Assembly: GCA_031404455.1 (NCBI GenBank)
Contig: JANNHP010000005.1
Location: forward strand, 1 to 7,644
From: JANNHP01 sp031404455
GTDB lineage: Bacteria > Planctomycetota > JAJSAM01 > JAJVHW01
Length of the DNA: 7,644 nucleotides
Reading direction: 5' to 3'
Under the pieces are notes generated by a model, which saw only the letters and a list, made by a program, of their open reading frames with translations, was not told the DNA's origin and made no database searches. This document shows positions 1-6,786 of the stretch, in pieces. The translations under genes were made by a program, and so were the position numbers. Each line of letters starts with the position of its first letter. The stretch's first letter is position 1.

Positions 1-78
1 GACATCTGTAGGCGCACATTGTCGGCTCCGTGTCCCGAAGCGCCCAGCTTCCCCTTCGATGGGAGCGGCCGTACGCGT

Positions 79-96
79 CGGAGCAGCCTCGCTCCG
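79..96 (-). terminator. Weak hairpin downstream of ettA, possible terminator
   Basis: CGGAGC (79-84) and GCTCCG (91-96) form a 6-bp perfect stem with a 6-nt loop, starting 13 bases past the ettA stop codon in the direction of its transcription. No T-run follows on the minus strand, so it is not a classical intrinsic terminator. It could help 3'-end formation or be chance in GC-rich DNA. I see nothing else in bases 1-108. Confidence 0.2.
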
Positions 97-108
97 TCGC
101 GCCGCGAT

Positions 109-1791
109 CTACTTCGCGTAGAGCTTCCGCTTCGGCCCGCGCCGCTCCGACACGCCGGCCTTCGCGTTCTCCTCCGCGCGGCGTTCGGCGTACGCGGTGT
201 AGCCGCCCTCGAACCAGCGCACGCGGCCGTCGCCTTCGAAGGCGAGGATGTTCGTCGCCACGCGGTCGAGGAACCATCGGTCGTGGGACACGATCAACAG
301 CGTGCCGGCGAAGTCGGAGAACGCGTCCTCGAGGACGCGGAGCGTCGCGAGGTCGAGGTCGTTCGTCGGCTCGTCGAGCATGATCACGTTCGCGCCGCGG
401 CGCAGGAGCTTCGCGAGCTGCACGCGGTTGCGCTGTCCGCCGGAGAGCTCGCCGACCCGCTTCTCCTGGTCCACGCCGCGGAAGTTGAAGCGGCTGACGT
501 AGCCGCGCGCGTGGATGGTGCGGTTGCCGAAAGGCAGCCAGTCGTTGCCGCCCGAGATCTCCTGGTACACGGTGAGCTTCGGGTCGAGGTCCTCGCGCTG
601 CTGGTCGACGTACGTCATCTCGACCGTCTCGCCCACGCTCACGCGCCCCGAGTCCGGCTTCTCCGCGCCGGTGATCAGTTTGAAGAACGTCGTCTTGCCG
701 ATTCCGTTCGGCCCGATGATGCCGACGATCGCGCCGCGCGGGATCTCGAGCGTGAGGTCCTTCATCAGGACTCGCCCGCCGAAGCCCTTCGTCACCTTGT
801 CGAAGTTGACGACGCGGTCGCCGAGGCGCGGACCGGGCGGGATCTCGAGGTCGATGTCGTCCTCGGCGTGCTCGTACTCGAGTGCGAGCAGTTCGTCGTA
901 ACGCTTGAGACGCGCGCGGTTCTTCACGGTCCGCGCCGACGGCGACGTGCGCACCCACTCGAGCTCCCGCTCGATGTGCTTCTCGCGCTTCCTGTTCTCG
1001 CCCTTCTCGACGTCGAGCCGCTTCTCCTTCGCCTCGAGGTAGCCCGAGTAGTTGCCCTCGTACGGGATTCCGCGGCCGCGGTCGATCTCGAGCATCCAGC
1101 CGACGACGTTGTCGAGGAAGTAGCGGTCGTGCGTGACGAGGATGACGGCGCCCGGGTAGTCGCTGAGATGCTCCTCGAGCCACGCGACGCTGTCGGCGTC
1201 GAGGTGGTTCGTCGGCTCGTCGAGGAGGAGGAGGTCGGGACGCGAGAGGAGCGCGCGAGCGAGTGCCACGCGGCGTTTCTCGCCGCCCGAGAGGGTGGTG
1301 ACGTCGGCGTCGGCGGGCGGCGTGCGGAGCGCCTCCATCGCGATCTCCACGTGCAGGTCGAGGCTCCATCCGTCGCGCGCGTCGATCTCCTCCTGCACGC
1401 GCGTCAGCTCGTCGAGGAGCTTCTCCATCGCGGCGCCGTCCACGTCGCCGAGCTTCGCGTTGATCTCGTCGAAGCGCTTGAGCAGCCTCTTCGTCTCGGC
1501 GAGACCGTCTTCGATGTTGCCGCGCACGTCCTTCGCCGGGTCGAGCTTCGGTTCCTGTCCCACGTAGCCGATCGTGAGCCCCGCCTTCGGCCGCGCCTCG
1601 CCGATGAAGTCCTTGTCCTCGCCCGCGATGATCTTCAGCAGCGTCGATTTCCCCGCACCGTTGTTGCCGATGAGGCCGATCTTTGCGCCGGGCAGGAAGG
1701 CCAGCGTGATGCCCTTCAGCACGAAGAGGTCGTCGTAGAGCTTCTGGACGTTCTCGAGCGTGAAGATGTAGTTGGGGTCGGCGAACGGCAT
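109..1791 (-). CDS. ettA: Energy-dependent translational throttle protein EttA (ABC-F ATPase)
   Basis: Cytosolic 560-aa ABC-F protein with two ATPase cassettes and no membrane domain. Cassette 1 has Walker A GNNGAGKST (42-50), signature LSGGEKRR (167-174), Walker B/Glu LLLLDEPTNHLD (187-198) and switch His221. Cassette 2 has GPNGIGKTT (360-368), LSGGQRNR (449-456), MLDEPTNDLD (471-480) and His503. A helical arm insertion (about 95-140) and an interdomain linker (about 242-325, with RTSPSARTVKNRAR) match EttA rather than Uup or antibiotic-resistance ABC-F proteins. EttA is known to bind the ribosomal E site and gate entry into elongation according to the ATP/ADP ratio. The length is normal (about 555 aa) and both catalytic Glu residues are present (192, 474). 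The start ATG (1791) has a GGAG Shine-Dalgarno (1801-1798) 6 nt upstream. The gene is a single divergent unit relative to the following genes, and the basic tail (KRKLYAK) is ordinary. Family assignment is secure; the physiological role is by homology. Confidence 0.95.
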   Translation of the reverse strand: MPFADPNYIFTLENVQKLYDDLFVLKGITLAFLPGAKIGLIGNNGAGKSTLLKIIAGEDKDFIGEARPKAGLTIGYVGQEPKLDPAKDVRGNIEDGLAETKRLLKRFDEINAKLGDVDGAAMEKLLDELTRVQEEIDARDGWSLDLHVEIAMEALRTPPADADVTTLSGGEKRRVALARALLSRPDLLLLDEPTNHLDADSVAWLEEHLSDYPGAVILVTHDRYFLDNVVGWMLEIDRGRGIPYEGNYSGYLEAKEKRLDVEKGENRKREKHIERELEWVRTSPSARTVKNRARLKRYDELLALEYEHAEDDIDLEIPPGPRLGDRVVNFDKVTKGFGGRVLMKDLTLEIPRGAIVGIIGPNGIGKTTFFKLITGAEKPDSGRVSVGETVEMTYVDQQREDLDPKLTVYQEISGGNDWLPFGNRTIHARGYVSRFNFRGVDQEKRVGELSGGQRNRVQLAKLLRRGANVIMLDEPTNDLDLATLRVLEDAFSDFAGTLLIVSHDRWFLDRVATNILAFEGDGRVRWFEGGYTAYAERRAEENAKAGVSERRGPKRKLYAK

Positions 1792-1961
1792 GTGCGGCTC
1801 CGGGGGTTAGGAGCGGGGGAAGAGACCCGGTCGCGGGCCGCGAGGGAAGAAACGGGTGCGGGAAGGGGGCGGATCGAGCGTCGAGGCGGCGAGAATCGGG
1901 AACCGGCCGGTCCGTCCCGCATCCAAGGCGGCACACCCAACCGACCCCAGGAGATCCTCCG
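1792..1961. other. Divergent intergenic region between ettA and the DUF4139 operon
   Basis: This 170-bp region must hold the promoters for both directions, but I see no convincing -35/-10 pair. It contains a GGAG for ettA (1798-1801, minus strand), a perfect 10-bp palindrome ACCGGCCGGT (1902-1911), and the plus-strand Shine-Dalgarno AGGAG (1949-1953), 8 nt before the 1962 ATG. The GGAG of that site can pair with CTCC (1957-1960) across a 3-nt loop. This tiny hairpin could weakly mask ribosome binding. Confidence 0.4.
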
Positions 1962-3491
1962 ATGAAGCCGCGCTCTCGACTCGCCGCCACCGCCCTGCTC
2001 CTCGTCCCGATGGCCGCGTTCGCGGCCGACGACGAGGGCCCCTCCGTCACGATCTACTCGTCCGCGGACCCCGCGGGCTTCGACCCGCAGCAGTTCATCG
2101 CGCAGCAGCGGCAGGGCTACAACCCCTTCTACGCGAACCAGGTCCCCGGCTTCGCCGTGGTGAAGGAGACGCGGGCCGCGCGGCTGATGCCCGGCGTCAC
2201 GGATCTGAAGTACACCGACGTCGCGCAGTTCATCGACCCGACCACGGTCTCGATCGTGGACCTCACGGACCCGAGCACGTCGGTGATGGAGCAGAACTTC
2301 CAGTTCGACCTCGCGAGTCCGATGAAGATCCTCGACCGCTACGTGGACCGCGACATCGGGTACGTGCTCGAGAAGGACGGCGTGGTCGTCAAGCAGTGGG
2401 GAGGCAAGCTCCTCTCGTCGAACCAGGGACAGCTCGTGGTGCAGACGGGAGAAGGTCTGCGGTTTCTCAGCTACGTGGACCCCGGCATCCGCCTGCCGGC
2501 GCTGCCGGACGGCCTCATCACCAAGCCGACGCTCGTGTGGAAGCTGCGCTCCGAGACGGGCGGCGATCACAAGGTGCGCACGACCTACCAGACGCAGGGA
2601 ATCACGTGGCGCGCGGACTACAACGTCGTCCTCTCGGCGGACGACCAGACCGCCGACGTCGGCGCGTGGGTCAGCCTCTTGAACCTCTGCGGCGCGACGT
2701 TCAAGGACGCGCGCCTCAAGCTCATCGCGGGCGACGTGCAGCGCATCCAGCCCGCGGGCGGACGCGGCGGCTCGCGCGGGGACTGGGCCGCGAAGTCCGC
2801 GGATCGCGACGAGTCGGGCTTCCAGGAGAAGTCCTTCTTCGAGTACCACCTCTACACGCTGCCGCGGCGCACCGACGTCCTCGACCAGACGACGCAGCAA
2901 TTGACGCTCTTCCCGACCGCACGCGGCGTCAGGACCGAGAAGGTGCTCGTCTACTACGGCCTCTCCGATGCCGCGAACTGGGGCTTCTTCCCGAGTCCGC
3001 GGCAGGACCGCGACCTCGGCAACCAGTCGAACCCGAAGGTCGACGTGTACGTCCGTCTGAAGAACTCGAAGGACAACCAGATGGGCATGCCGCTGCCGAA
3101 GGGCAAGGTGCGCGTCTACAAAGAGGACGACGCCGACGGCACGCTGGAGTTCATCGGCGAGGACCTGATCGACCACACGCCGCGGGACGAGACGGTGCTC
3201 GTGAAGCTCGGCCAGGCGTTCGACGTCGTCGGCGAGCGCACGCAGACCGACTTCAAGATCGACACGTCGCGCGACTGGATGGACGACACGTACCGGATCA
3301 CGCTCAAGAACCACAAGGACACGGCGGTGAAGGTGATCGTGAAGGAGAACCTGTTCCGCTGGACGAACTGGGCCGTCACCGCGCAGAGCGACCCCTTCAC
3401 GAAGATCGACGCGCGCACGATCCACTTCGAGGTGGAGGTGCCCCCGAACGGCGAGAAGGTCGTCACGTACACGGTGCACTACTCATGGTGA
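1962..3491 (+). CDS. Exported DUF4139 domain-containing protein, first paralogue
   Basis: A 509-aa exported protein of unknown function. Residues 1-21 form a Sec signal peptide: basic n-region KPRSR, hydrophobic core, cleavage site AFA before ADDEG. There is no lipobox and no later membrane span, so a periplasmic or outer-face location is likely. Residues from about 190 to the C-terminus match the DUF4139 pattern as I know it: Y-x-T-x-G-I-T-W-R-A-D-Y (209-220), W-V-S-L-L-N-L-C-G-A-T-F (236-247) with the only conserved Cys, A-R-L-K-L-I-A-G-D-V (250-259), and a C-terminal beta-rich half with VRVYKEDDADGTLEFIGED (383-401). A variable Gly-rich linker lies at 264-287. No catalytic motif is apparent; the domain is known from MuiA-like and other exported beta-rich proteins without a settled role. 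AGGAG at 1949-1953 supports the start. The gene overlaps the next by 7 nt, and both encode mature chains of 487 residues counted from DDEG, so this is a recent tandem duplicate. Confidence 0.88.
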   Translation: MKPRSRLAATALLLVPMAAFAADDEGPSVTIYSSADPAGFDPQQFIAQQRQGYNPFYANQVPGFAVVKETRAARLMPGVTDLKYTDVAQFIDPTTVSIVDLTDPSTSVMEQNFQFDLASPMKILDRYVDRDIGYVLEKDGVVVKQWGGKLLSSNQGQLVVQTGEGLRFLSYVDPGIRLPALPDGLITKPTLVWKLRSETGGDHKVRTTYQTQGITWRADYNVVLSADDQTADVGAWVSLLNLCGATFKDARLKLIAGDVQRIQPAGGRGGSRGDWAAKSADRDESGFQEKSFFEYHLYTLPRRTDVLDQTTQQLTLFPTARGVRTEKVLVYYGLSDAANWGFFPSPRQDRDLGNQSNPKVDVYVRLKNSKDNQMGMPLPKGKVRVYKEDDADGTLEFIGEDLIDHTPRDETVLVKLGQAFDVVGERTQTDFKIDTSRDWMDDTYRITLKNHKDTAVKVIVKENLFRWTNWAVTAQSDPFTKIDARTIHFEVEVPPNGEKVVTYTVHYSW

Positions 3492-5068
3492 ACGCGACGC
3501 GCCCGGGGACGGTCCCAAGAACCCAACGTCCGTGTGCCCACCGGCGCGCGGCGGCTGTCGGCGTCCTCGGACTTTGGTTTTTGGGGACCGTCCCTGCCTA
3601 CGCCGACGACGAGGGCCCGGCCGTCACGATCTACTCGTCGGCCGACCCCGCGGGCTTCGACCCGCAGCAGTTCATCACGCAGCAACGGCAGGGCTGGAAC
3701 CCGTTCGCGGCGAACCAGGTGCCCGGCTTCGCGGTGGTGAAGGAGACGCGGGCCGCGAGGCTCGTGCCCGGCGTCACGGACCTGAAGTTCACCGACGTCG
3801 CGCAGTTCATCGATCCGACGACAGTCTCGATCGTGGACCTCACCGACGCGAGCACATCGGTGCTGGAGCAGAACTTCCAGTTCGACCTCGCCTCGCCGAC
3901 GAAGATCCTCGACCGCTACGTGGACCGCGACATCGGGTACGTCGTCGAAAAGGACGGCGCCGCCCTGAAGCAGTGGACCGGGAAACTCCTCTCGTCGATC
4001 CAGGGGCAACTCGTCGTGCAGACGAGCGAAGGCCTGCGGTTCCTCAACTTCGGCGACCCCGGCATCCGACTCCCCGCGCTGCCCGAGGGGCTCATCACCA
4101 AGCCGACACTCCTCTGGAAGCTCCGCTCCGAGACGGGCGGCGAGCACAAGGTGCGCACCACGTACGAGACGAAGGGCATGACGTGGCGCGCGGACTACAA
4201 CCTCGTCCTCGCGAGCGACGACAAGTCGGCCGACCTCGGCGCGTGGGTGAGCATCCTCAACCTCTGCGGAGCGACGTTCAAGGACGCGCGCCTGAAGCTC
4301 GTCGCGGGCGACGTGAACCGCGTGCAGCCCCGGTTCGACGGCGGCTACTACGGGCCCCAGGCGGAAGCCTTGGCGGCGGGAGGCGAGTCGGCGGGCTTCA
4401 CGGAGAAGTCGTTCTTCGAGTACCACCTCTACACGCTGCCGCGGCGCACCGACGTCCTCGACAACTCCACGCAGCAGTTGACCCTCTTCCCGACTGCGCG
4501 CGGCGTGCCGGTCGAGCGCGTCTTCGTCTACTACGGCGTGCCCGAGGCGGCGACCTGGCAGTACGCGGCGAGCGCGAAGAACGACCGCAACCTCGGCACG
4601 CAGTCGAACCCGAAGGTGGATGTGTACCTGCGCTTCAGGAACGCGGAGGCGTCGCACCTCGGCATGCCGATGCCGCGCGGGAGAGTGCGCGTCTACAAGG
4701 AGGACGACGCCGACGGCACGCTCGAGTTCATCGGCGAGGACCTCATCGACCACACCCCGAAGGACGAGACGCTCCTCTTGAAGCTCGGCCAGGCGTTCGA
4801 CGTCGTCGGCGAGCGCAAGCAGCTCGACTTCAAGATCGACGGAAACAAGCGCTGGATGCAGGAGAGCTTCGAGATCGTGCTGCGCAACCACAAGCCCGCG
4901 CCGGCGAAGGTGACCGTGAAGGAGAACCTCTACCGCTGGACGAACTGGGAGATCACGGCGCAGAGCGACCCGTTCACGAAGATCGACGCCCGCACGATCC
5001 ACTTCGACGTGGAAGTCCCGCCGGACGGCGAGAAGCGCGTGACGTACACGGTGAAGTACACGTGGTGA
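3485..5068 (+). CDS. Exported DUF4139 domain-containing protein, second paralogue
   Basis: A 527-aa paralogue of the preceding gene. By hand alignment the first 242 mature residues show 35 differences (about 86% identity), the C-terminal part is nearer 70%, and the mature length from DDEG is the same. Motifs are retained, including LNLCGATF and VRVYKEDDADGTLEFIGED; the linker (RFDGGYYGPQAEALAAGG) is unrelated in sequence but equal in length. The N-terminus is different: a 40-residue signal peptide with a long basic n-region (to HRR, 19-21), core VGVLGLWFLGTV and cleavage site AYA before DDEG. This segment is built from an inverted repeat (3505-3595). The ATG at 3485 overlaps the upstream stop as ATGGTGA; GTG 3488 is the only other nearby start. 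There is no good Shine-Dalgarno, so translational coupling is likely. The same frame is open upstream to 1856 only because it shadows the first gene. Function unknown. Confidence 0.87.
   Translation: MVNATRPGTVPRTQRPCAHRRAAAVGVLGLWFLGTVPAYADDEGPAVTIYSSADPAGFDPQQFITQQRQGWNPFAANQVPGFAVVKETRAARLVPGVTDLKFTDVAQFIDPTTVSIVDLTDASTSVLEQNFQFDLASPTKILDRYVDRDIGYVVEKDGAALKQWTGKLLSSIQGQLVVQTSEGLRFLNFGDPGIRLPALPEGLITKPTLLWKLRSETGGEHKVRTTYETKGMTWRADYNLVLASDDKSADLGAWVSILNLCGATFKDARLKLVAGDVNRVQPRFDGGYYGPQAEALAAGGESAGFTEKSFFEYHLYTLPRRTDVLDNSTQQLTLFPTARGVPVERVFVYYGVPEAATWQYAASAKNDRNLGTQSNPKVDVYLRFRNAEASHLGMPMPRGRVRVYKEDDADGTLEFIGEDLIDHTPKDETLLLKLGQAFDVVGERKQLDFKIDGNKRWMQESFEIVLRNHKPAPAKVTVKENLYRWTNWEITAQSDPFTKIDARTIHFDVEVPPDGEKRVTYTVKYTW
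3505..3595. repeat. REP-like inverted repeat inside a signal-peptide coding region
   Basis: Left arm 3505-3532 and right arm 3568-3595 are reverse complements at 23 of 28 positions without gaps, separated by a 35-nt loop. Each arm contains a self-complementary core: GGGACGGTCCC (3506-3516) and GGGACCGTCCC (3584-3594). This architecture resembles REP/BIME-type elements mobilised by Y1 (RAYT) transposases; no such gene is in the window. The element is entirely within the second DUF4139 gene and keeps its frame. The left arm encodes GTVPRTQRP and the right arm GLWFLGTVP. The transcript would form a long hairpin shortly after the start codon. Confidence 0.75.
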
Positions 5069-5075
5069 CGAAGGG

Positions 5076-5807
5076 ATGAACGGATGCGACGCCCGGGCGA
5101 TCCACGAGACGGTGCGCGCGAAGTACCGTCTCTTCGCCGCGAAGCCGGAAGGCCACTTCAGCTACCCGACGGGACGCCGCGGCGCTATCGCGCAGGGCTA
5201 CGACCCCGCGTGGCTCGACGCGGCGCCGCCCGAAGTCGTCGACCGCTTCGTCGGCGTCGGCAACCCGTTCGAGGTGCGCCGGCCGGCGCCGGGCGAGCGC
5301 GTGCTCGACGTCGGCTGCGGCGCGGGACTCGACGCGTTCGTCGCCGCGGGGCTCGTCGGGCCGTCGGGGCGCGTCGTGGGCGTGGAACTCACGCAGGAGA
5401 TGCTCGACACGCCGCGCGCGGCGCTCGGCACGCGCCCCATGCCGCAGTTGACGTTCGAAGACGCGGACGCCGCCGCGCTGCCCTTCGCGGACGCGAGCTT
5501 CGACGTCGTCGTCTCGAACGGCGTGCTCAACCTCGTCCCCGACAAGGACGCCGCGTTCCGCGAGATCCGCCGCGTGCTGCGTCCGGGCGGGACGCTCGCC
5601 GCCGCCGACCTCGTCCTTCTCGACGCCATCCCCGCGGCGGAGCTCGCGTCGAAGGACGCGTGGTCGAGTTGAATCGCCGGGGCGCTGCCGGGTAGGTCCT
5701 ACCTGGCCAAACTGAGGGCCGCCGGATTCGGCAGCGCGGAGATCCTGCGCCCGACGGGAGTCGCGACATCGCAGTTCACGGCGGCGTTCCTCCTCCGCGC
5801 GGAGTGA
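5076..5807 (+). CDS. ArsM-like SAM-dependent methyltransferase, probable selenoprotein (Sec199)
   Basis: Class I SAM-dependent methyltransferase, 243 aa if the TGA at 5670-5672 is read as selenocysteine (198 aa otherwise). Motif I VLDVGCGAG is at 76-84, an acidic strand end at VGVE (101-104), the LPFADASFDVVVSNGVL segment at 135-151, and the post-motif LRPGG at 168-172. The N-terminal KYRLFA, the F-x-Y-P-T-G stretch (28-33) and GVGNPF (60-65) place it near arsenite methyltransferase/UbiE-like enzymes. After W196-S-S the TGA sits where relatives have Cys in W-x-x-C-I-x-G-A-L; the frame then continues with IAGALPGRSYLAKLRAAGF, the expected C-terminal helix region, and ends at 5807. A SECIS-like hairpin follows the TGA. 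Apart from Cys4 and motif I Cys81 there is no other Cys, so the full ArsM cysteine triad is absent and the substrate is unknown; metalloid or another soft nucleophile is only an inference. The gene begins 7 nt after the DUF4139 stop, with AAGGG directly abutting the ATG, suggesting coupling. The alternative is a pseudogene with a nonsense change. Confidence 0.78.
5670..5672 (+). other. In-frame TGA, candidate selenocysteine codon
   Basis: TGA in the methyltransferase frame at codon 199. The flanking residues WSS and IAGAL fit the family's conserved cysteine motif on both sides, with no indel. The next in-frame stop is 44 codons later. Cys-to-Sec replacement at a conserved functional Cys is the classic pattern of bacterial selenoproteins. 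A one-base change from TGC or TGT would also produce it. Confidence 0.72.
5687..5707 (+). promoter_or_regulatory. Candidate bacterial SECIS hairpin
   Basis: GCCGGGUAG (5687-5695) pairs with CUACCUGGC (5699-5707) over 9 contiguous pairs, one of them G-U, around a GUC loop (5696-5698). The stem starts 14 nt after the TGA, and the loop G is the 24th base after it. Bacterial SECIS elements are stem-loops within the coding region just downstream of UGA, with a G in the first loop positions that contacts SelB; the GGUC at the apex (5695-5698) also resembles the E. coli fdhF apex. The codons within the hairpin still encode plausible residues (LPGRSYLA). Confidence 0.68.
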
Positions 5808-5904
5808 CGGTCCCACCGGCGGGCTCGACGCTGGGCCGGAGGTTCCGCGTCACGTCGCGTATCCTCGCGCGTCTCATCCGGCAGTCCACTCGGAGGATCT
5901 CGAC

Positions 5905-6783
5905 ATGACCGGCAAGGAACTCGCCCTGACGCTCGTCGGAGCCGCCATCGTCGGCGGGGCCGCTGGATTCGCCGCGACGCTCGCCCCGTCGCAGAAGGAA
6001 CCGGCCCCGGCGCTCGCGCCCGAGGTGGCCGAGCGCCTGAGGGAGTCCGACGCCGAGCTCGCGAAGAGCCGCGCGGCGCTCGCCGAGGCGAAGAAGTCGC
6101 TCGCCGAGCTGTCGGAGCGCGTGACCGCGGCGGAGCTTCGCGCGTCGAAGCAGTCCGCCGAATCGGCCGCGCAGCCCATGAAAGTGCCCGTCGCCCGCAG
6201 CGTCAGGATGGGCGCTCATGCAGCGCCCCCGGGCGAAGCGCCCGCGGAGACCGACGTGATGTTCGGAGCGGCGCTCGAGGGCCTCGACCTCGGCGACGGC
6301 GGCCAGATCGCGATCGACCTCGGCGCCGCCCTCGAGGGCTCGTTCGGCGACGCCTCGATGCCGCCCGAGTTCACGTCGCTCCGGGCCGGGCTCGGTCTGC
6401 GCAAGCTGCCGGAGGCCGAGCGGTGGACGAAGGCGAAGGACGACCTCGGCCTCACCTGGAACCAGGTCGAGGACCTGAAGAAGGCCGTGGCCGACCGCGA
6501 CGCCGCGCTGAAGGACGCGATGACGACGGAGAAGAAGACCGGCCCGAACGGCGGCACCATCACCATCCAGCGGCCCGACTCGGGGAAGCTCGCCCACGCC
6601 GAGGCGAACTATCACGACAAGCTGAACTCGACGCTCGGTGACGAGCAGAAGAAGAGCTGGCGCGACAAGGGCTACGACCACGCGTTCGGTTCGAGCCCGT
6701 TCGGCGGCGCCGGAGCGAACGTGGTGATGGCGATCGACGTGCGCAACGAGAAAGACGAGAAGCCGAAGGACGCGCCGAAGTAG
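5905..6783 (+). CDS. Membrane-anchored coiled-coil protein with helical periplasmic domain, possible ECF sensor partner
   Basis: A 292-aa protein of no recognised family. Residues 5-27 are one N-terminal hydrophobic segment (signal anchor or uncleaved signal). Residues about 38-88 are an Ala/Glu/Lys-rich heptad helix, probably a coiled coil. A Gly-rich stretch at 119-148 contains the hexapeptide GAALEG twice (121-126, 140-145). The C-terminal part (about 165-262) is helical: W-T-K-A-K-D-D-L-G-L-T-W-N-Q, then D-K-L-N-S-T-L-G-D-E-Q-K-K-S-W. That layout of an 'LxLT-x-x-Q' helix and a 'L-x-x-E-Q-x-x-x-W' helix recalls Spy/CpxP/ZraP-type periplasmic proteins, but the similarity is by eye only. GGAGG (5892-5896) lies 8 nt before the ATG, a strong start. 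The sigma factor gene begins 3 nt after its stop, so the two are co-transcribed and this protein may sense envelope stress for it. A purely structural envelope role is equally possible. Confidence 0.75.
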   Translation: MTGKELALTLVGAAIVGGAAGFAATLAPSQKEPAPALAPEVAERLRESDAELAKSRAALAEAKKSLAELSERVTAAELRASKQSAESAAQPMKVPVARSVRMGAHAAPPGEAPAETDVMFGAALEGLDLGDGGQIAIDLGAALEGSFGDASMPPEFTSLRAGLGLRKLPEAERWTKAKDDLGLTWNQVEDLKKAVADRDAALKDAMTTEKKTGPNGGTITIQRPDSGKLAHAEANYHDKLNSTLGDEQKKSWRDKGYDHAFGSSPFGGAGANVVMAIDVRNEKDEKPKDAPK

Positions 6784-6786
6784 TCG

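Noticed and set aside
19..1965. Long open frame on the plus strand antisense to ettA
   Set aside because: Composition is Arg/Val/Leu/Glu-rich nonsense with no domain, and it lies wholly opposite a clear EttA with all ABC motifs. Antisense open frames are expected at this GC content.
1716..3479. Long minus-strand open frame opposite the first DUF4139 gene, and a similar one at 3479-5002
   Set aside because: Both are mirror frames of well-supported exported proteins, rich in HV, RD and LR runs without motifs; no Shine-Dalgarno or context supports them.
1856..3484. Upstream extension of the second DUF4139 gene into a 1070-aa protein
   Set aside because: The extension is the out-of-frame shadow of the first DUF4139 gene; the real N-terminus is the signal peptide starting at 3485.
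3532..5079. Plus-strand frame of 515 codons overlapping the second DUF4139 gene
   Set aside because: Arg/Gly/Pro-rich shadow translation; the alternative frame has full-length homology to the first paralogue.
5076..5672. Methyltransferase as a complete 198-aa protein ending at the first TGA
   Set aside because: It would lose the conserved C-terminal segment, which is present in frame immediately after the TGA. Read-through as Sec explains the data better, though a nonsense mutation remains possible.
5807..5814. ACGGTCCC after the methyltransferase stop, a partial match to the repeat core
   Set aside because: Only 8 bases, with no second arm; chance at this GC content.
5860..5865. TATCCT as a -10 element for the 5905 gene
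   Set aside because: Only four of six consensus bases and no -35 at proper spacing; a promoter probably lies in 5808-5904 but cannot be placed.
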